From: Alphaproteobacteria bacterium
Lineage (GTDB): Bacteria > Pseudomonadota > Alphaproteobacteria > ATCC43930 > CGMCC-115725
Reading direction: 5' to 3'
Length of the DNA stretch: 8,917 nt
NCBI GenBank assembly: GCA_030040495.1
Contig: JASHTP010000448.1
Span: 1 to 8,917, forward strand
Positions 6,188 to 8,917 of this stretch are shown piece after piece (within the stretch, counting starts at the first letter, position 1; every line of letters begins with the position of its first letter). Position numbers and translations under genes: made by a program. The notes beneath the pieces were generated by a model that saw only the letters and a program-made list of their open reading frames with translations, did no database searches and was not told the DNA's origin.

Positions 6188-6432
6188 GATAGCAACGCCT
6201 GCGAGGTCGCTGAGTTCATCGCGGCGGCCGGCGCGGAACTCCGCTTTCTGCCGCCTATTCGCCCGAGCTCAACCCTATCGAGCAAGCCTTCGCCAAGCTG
6301 AAGGGCCATCTGCGAAAGGCACTGGAGCGTTCGCTCGACGATCTCTGGCGGCGGGTCGGCTCCCTTCTCGACAGCTTCAGACCCGCGCAATGTGCCACTA
6401 ACTTCCTCAACGCCGGCTACGCTCGAACTTGA
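6188..6432 (+). pseudogene. IS630-family transposase, 3' fragment with frameshift
   Basis: This is the C-terminal end of a DDE transposase, too damaged to work. One frame (6188-6253) gives ACEVAEFIAAAGAELRFLP; after a one-base shift the next frame (from TAT at 6256) gives YSPELNPIEQAFAKLKGHLR, then DDLWRRVGSLLDSF and NFLNAGYART before TGA at 6430-6432. Joined, these form the IS630 hallmark FLPPYSPELNPIE, whose last Glu (6280-6282) is the third acidic residue of the catalytic triad. One base is missing between 6254 and 6256. Upstream of 6188 the DNL-x-H-K part carrying the second catalytic Asp and the whole N-terminal half are absent or unrecognisable. The fragment ends 22 bases from the livF stop and lies 3' of the low-GC peptidase-like gene, consistent with a past insertion here. 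Confidence 0.85.
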
Positions 6433-6454
6433 GCGAATTCCGCTGTAGGCCGGC
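6412..6454. terminator. Nested inverted repeat directly after the livF stop
   Basis: GCCGGCTAC (6412-6420) is complementary, with one extra base, to GTAGGCCGGC (6445-6454), and CGCTC (6420-6424) pairs with GAGCG (6431-6435) inside it. It abuts the livF stop on the minus strand and covers the transposase stop on the plus strand. It could end transcription from either side, or be an old insertion-sequence end. No T-run follows, so the terminator reading is weak. Confidence 0.3.
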
Positions 6455-7201
6455 TCACCCGCCGAGGTACGCCTTCACCACGCCGGCGTCGGCGGCGAGC
6501 TCGGCGGGCCTGCCGGACATGACGATGCGCCCGTCGCGCAGGATGTAGGCGCGGTCGGCCACCGAGAAGCCCGAGCGCAGGCTCTGCTCGGCCAGCGGCA
6601 CGCTCATGCCCCGGCTTTGCAGCTGGGGCAGCGTGCGGAAGATAGAGAGCACCACCTTGGGCGCCAGGCCCGTCGAGGGCTCGTCGATCAGCAGCACGCG
6701 CGGATCGGTCATCAGCGCGCGGGCGATCGCCACCATCATCTGCTCGCCGCCCGACAGCGTCCCCGCCGCCTGGCGCAGCCGCGCCGCGATCTCCGGAAAC
6801 AGCGTCAGCACCCGATCGCGCAGCTCGGCGCGGCGCTTGGGCTCGCAGAGCCGCGCGCCGAGCTCGATATGGTCGGAAACCGACATGCGCGAAAAGAGCT
6901 CGCGGCCGCTCGGCACATGGCCGATGCCGGCGCGCGCGACGAGATGCGCCGCGCGCCCGCCGATCGGCTCGCCGTAGAGCAGGATGCGCCCCGAGCGCGG
7001 CGCCAGCAGCCCGGCCACCGTGCGCAGCAGGGTGGTCTTGCCGGCGCCGTTGGCGCCCAGCAGCACCGTCACCCCGCCGGCGTCGACGGTGAGCGACACG
7101 CCTTGCAGGATGGTGAGCGGCCCGATGCCGGCGACGACGTTCTCGACCTCGAGCGCCGCCGGACGCTCGGCGCGCGGCGCCGCCGCCGCGGTGGCGCTCA
7201 T
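6455..7201 (-). CDS. livF: Branched-chain amino acid-type ABC importer ATPase, LivF family
   Basis: This 248-residue cytoplasmic protein is one of the two ATPases of a HAAT-family importer (branched-chain amino acids, amides or urea). Walker A is GANGAGKT at 49-56, the signature LSGGEQ at 149-154 and Walker B VLLIDEPSTGLAP at 169-181. After Walker B it reads SVPLAEQSLRSGFSVADRAY where LivF proteins usually have a LVEQN-type motif, so the switch histidine is Gln, as is normal in LivF. The C-terminus AYLGG is typical. The ATG at 7201 overlaps the stop of the LivM-LivG gene (ATGA) and has GGAGAG five bases upstream, which argues against longer readings of the same frame. It is the last gene of the operon in this direction, with a hairpin directly behind its stop. 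The ligand cannot be read from the ATPase. Confidence 0.94.
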   Translation of the reverse strand: MSATAAAAPRAERPAALEVENVVAGIGPLTILQGVSLTVDAGGVTVLLGANGAGKTTLLRTVAGLLAPRSGRILLYGEPIGGRAAHLVARAGIGHVPSGRELFSRMSVSDHIELGARLCEPKRRAELRDRVLTLFPEIAARLRQAAGTLSGGEQMMVAIARALMTDPRVLLIDEPSTGLAPKVVLSIFRTLPQLQSRGMSVPLAEQSLRSGFSVADRAYILRDGRIVMSGRPAELAADAGVVKAYLGG

Positions 7202-8917
7202 TGCAGCTCTCCGAGATAGGATTGGATGACGGCGGGATCGCGCAGCACCGCTTCGGGCGTGCCTTCGGCGATCTTCTTGCCTTGCTCGAGCACGATCATG
7301 CGGTCGCTGAGATCGGCGATGGCGGCGATCACGTGCTCGACGCCTGCCACCGCGGCGATGCCGAACTCCTTGAGCCGCCGCAGCACCGCGCGGATCTCCT
7401 CGTGCTCGTCGTGGGTCATGCCCGCCATCACCTCGTCGAGCAGGATGAGGCGCGGCTCGAGCGCCAGCGCGCGCGCCAGCTCGAGCCGGCGCTGGCGGCC
7501 CGGCGTCAGGCTCTCCGCTTGCTCCAGCCAGAACCCGTCGAGCCCCACCGTCTCCAGCGCCCAGGCCGCCTGCTCGACCGCGTGCGCCGCGCGCCTGCCG
7601 TTGCCGGCGGCGAGCAGCACGTTCTCCCACACCGTCATCGAATCCATCAGCCGCGGAATCTGGAAGGTGCGGGCGATGCCCATGCGCGCCCGCTGATAGG
7701 CGCCGATCGACGCCACCGGGGCGCCTTCATAGAGCACCGCGCCCTCGCTCGGCACGACGAAGCCGGTGATGGCGTTGAAGAGCGTGGTCTTGCCGGCGCC
7801 GTTGGCGCCGATGATGCTCACCGTCTCGCCGCGCCTCACCGCGAGCGAGATGTTGTCGAGCGCCACCACGCCGCCGAAGCGCACGGTGAGGTCGCGCACC
7901 TCGAGCACCGCGCCGTCGCCTTGCGCCGGCGGGTTGACGCTCGCCGCGGCGCGCTGGGCGTAGGGGAATTCGGGCGGCGCCAGCACCGGCCGGCGCTTCA
8001 GCCGGCCGAAGCGGTTGGCGATGCCGACCACGCCGCCCGGGAAGGTCAGCACCACGGCGATGACGACGATGCCGTAGAGCGCCAGCTGCAGCTCCGGGAT
8101 GTAGGCCCAGAGCTCCTCGCTCACCAGCATCAGCACCAGCCCGCCCAGCGCCGGGCCCCACAAGGTGCCGATGCCGCCGAACAGCGTGAACACCACCACC
8201 TGCAGGTCGAGCGTCGGGTCGAAGGCGCTCGGCGGGTCGAGGAAGCTGCGGTTCCAGGCGACCAGCCCGCCGACCACCGCCGGCATCAGCGCGCTCAGCA
8301 CGAAGCTCACCACCTTGACCCGCACGGTGGGCACGCCGAGCGCCGCCGCGGCGCCTTCGTCGTCGCGCACCCCCATGGCGGCGAGGCCCCATTGCGAATG
8401 AGCGAAGAAGGCGTTCATGCCGAATCCCACCAGCGCCGCCGCCGCCATGACGAGATAGACCGGCACCGGGGTGAGCTGCGCCGGCAAGGTCAGCCCCACC
8501 GCGCCGCCGATGAAGGGGATGTTCTGCGCCACCACGCCGAGGATGCGGGCGAGCCCGAGCATGCCGAGCGCGAACATGATGCCGCGCAGCCGCAGCATCA
8601 CCGTGCCGAGCGCCAGCGCCACCAGCCCGGCGCCGGCCGCCGCCGCCACCACCGCGAAGTACCACGGGATCGGCGTGTGGATCACCAGCACCGAGGTCAT
8701 GTAGGCGCCGATGCCGAAGAACGCCACCTGGCCGAACGAGAGATAGCCGGTGAAGCCGCTGATCAGGTTCCAGGAATAGGCCAGCGCGATCGACGCCAGC
8801 ACGTCGGTGCCGAGCTGCAGCAGATAGGCGCTGGAGACCAGCGGCACGGTGGCGAGCGCCGCCGCGGCCACCGCCACCAGCGCGCCGGCCAGCCGGCGGC
8901 GCGGGCCTTGGGCGCCG
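7198..8917 (-). CDS. livM-livG: Fused LivM permease-LivG ATPase of a HAAT-family ABC importer (5' end outside window)
   Basis: One continuous frame encodes an inner-membrane permease followed by an ATPase. Counting from a GTG at 8877, the LivM part covers about residues 1-290, with the family motif SWNLISGFTGYLSFGQVAFFG at 35-55, many hydrophobic segments and the TLFGGIGTLWGP loop at 231-242. A linker of about 30 residues leads to the LivG part (about 324-559): Walker A GANGAGKT at 357-364, Q406 (RTFQ), Walker B LILLDE at 477-482 and switch His H515 (VEHV). The signature region reads LTPGRQRRLELARA, where LivG usually has LSYGQQRRLEIARA. The frame stays open to the window edge and encodes a basic segment typical of a LivM N-terminus, so the real start is probably further upstream. 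Such permease-ATPase fusions are known in this transporter family. LivF follows with a four-base overlap; LivH and the binding protein must lie outside. Confidence 0.93.
   Translation of the reverse strand, partial: GAQGPRRRLAGALVAVAAAALATVPLVSSAYLLQLGTDVLASIALAYSWNLISGFTGYLSFGQVAFFGIGAYMTSVLVIHTPIPWYFAVVAAAAGAGLVALALGTVMLRLRGIMFALGMLGLARILGVVAQNIPFIGGAVGLTLPAQLTPVPVYLVMAAAALVGFGMNAFFAHSQWGLAAMGVRDDEGAAAALGVPTVRVKVVSFVLSALMPAVVGGLVAWNRSFLDPPSAFDPTLDLQVVVFTLFGGIGTLWGPALGGLVLMLVSEELWAYIPELQLALYGIVVIAVVLTFPGGVVGIANRFGRLKRRPVLAPPEFPYAQRAAASVNPPAQGDGAVLEVRDLTVRFGGVVALDNISLAVRRGETVSIIGANGAGKTTLFNAITGFVVPSEGAVLYEGAPVASIGAYQRARMGIARTFQIPRLMDSMTVWENVLLAAGNGRRAAHAVEQAAWALETVGLDGFWLEQAESLTPGRQRRLELARALALEPRLILLDEVMAGMTHDEHEEIRAVLRRLKEFGIAAVAGVEHVIAAIADLSDRMIVLEQGKKIAEGTPEAVLRDPAVIQSYLGELQ

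Noticed and set aside
7202..7630. N-terminal extension of LivF into the LivG coding region
   Set aside because: The extension is an out-of-frame reading of livG; the ATGA overlap and GGAGAG site support the start at 7201.

Overview
The window is very GC-rich (50 of 60 bases are G/C at 3481-3540), uses GTG/ATG starts, and carries ABC importer operons closed by 4-base ATGA overlaps. Together with an IS630-type transposase remnant and palindromic intergenic repeats, this suggests an alphaproteobacterium, probably Rhizobiales/Hyphomicrobiales-like. That assignment is inferred from style, not from a marker gene.

Layout. (1) Positions 1-2672, minus strand: a dipeptide/oligopeptide-type ABC importer operon, dppB-like permease, dppC-like permease, then a dppD-like ATPase that runs off the left edge. 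(2) 2673-2953: a divergent intergenic region packed with palindromes, including a 61-base double-hairpin element. (3) 2954-4402, plus strand: an intact NAD(P)+-dependent aldehyde dehydrogenase. (4) 4403-4825: a second copy of the 61-base element in inverted orientation, then unassigned sequence with one open but unrecognised frame. (5) 4826-5965, plus strand: a protein whose C-terminal two thirds resembles peptidase family G1 (eqolisin, glutamic endopeptidase), with both catalytic positions apparently kept; its base composition is much lower in GC than its neighbours. (6) 5966-6454: intergenic sequence holding a frameshifted 3' end of an IS630-family transposase and a hairpin. (7) 6455-8917, minus strand: a branched-chain-amino-acid-type (HAAT family) ABC importer, with a fused LivM-LivG permease/ATPase (5' end outside the window) and LivF.

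How the genes work together. The two importers are conventional: each is a co-translated cassette of membrane and ATPase subunits, and the periplasmic binding proteins must be encoded outside the window. The aldehyde dehydrogenase could oxidise an aldehyde from an imported amine or amino compound, but the sequence does not name the substrate. The block at about 4440-6454 looks like an accessory insertion between the ordinary genes: repeat element, low-GC peptidase-like gene and dead transposase lie side by side. The two items most worth a second look are the G1-like protein without a visible signal peptide, and the pair of double-hairpin repeats that differ by a compensatory base-pair change.
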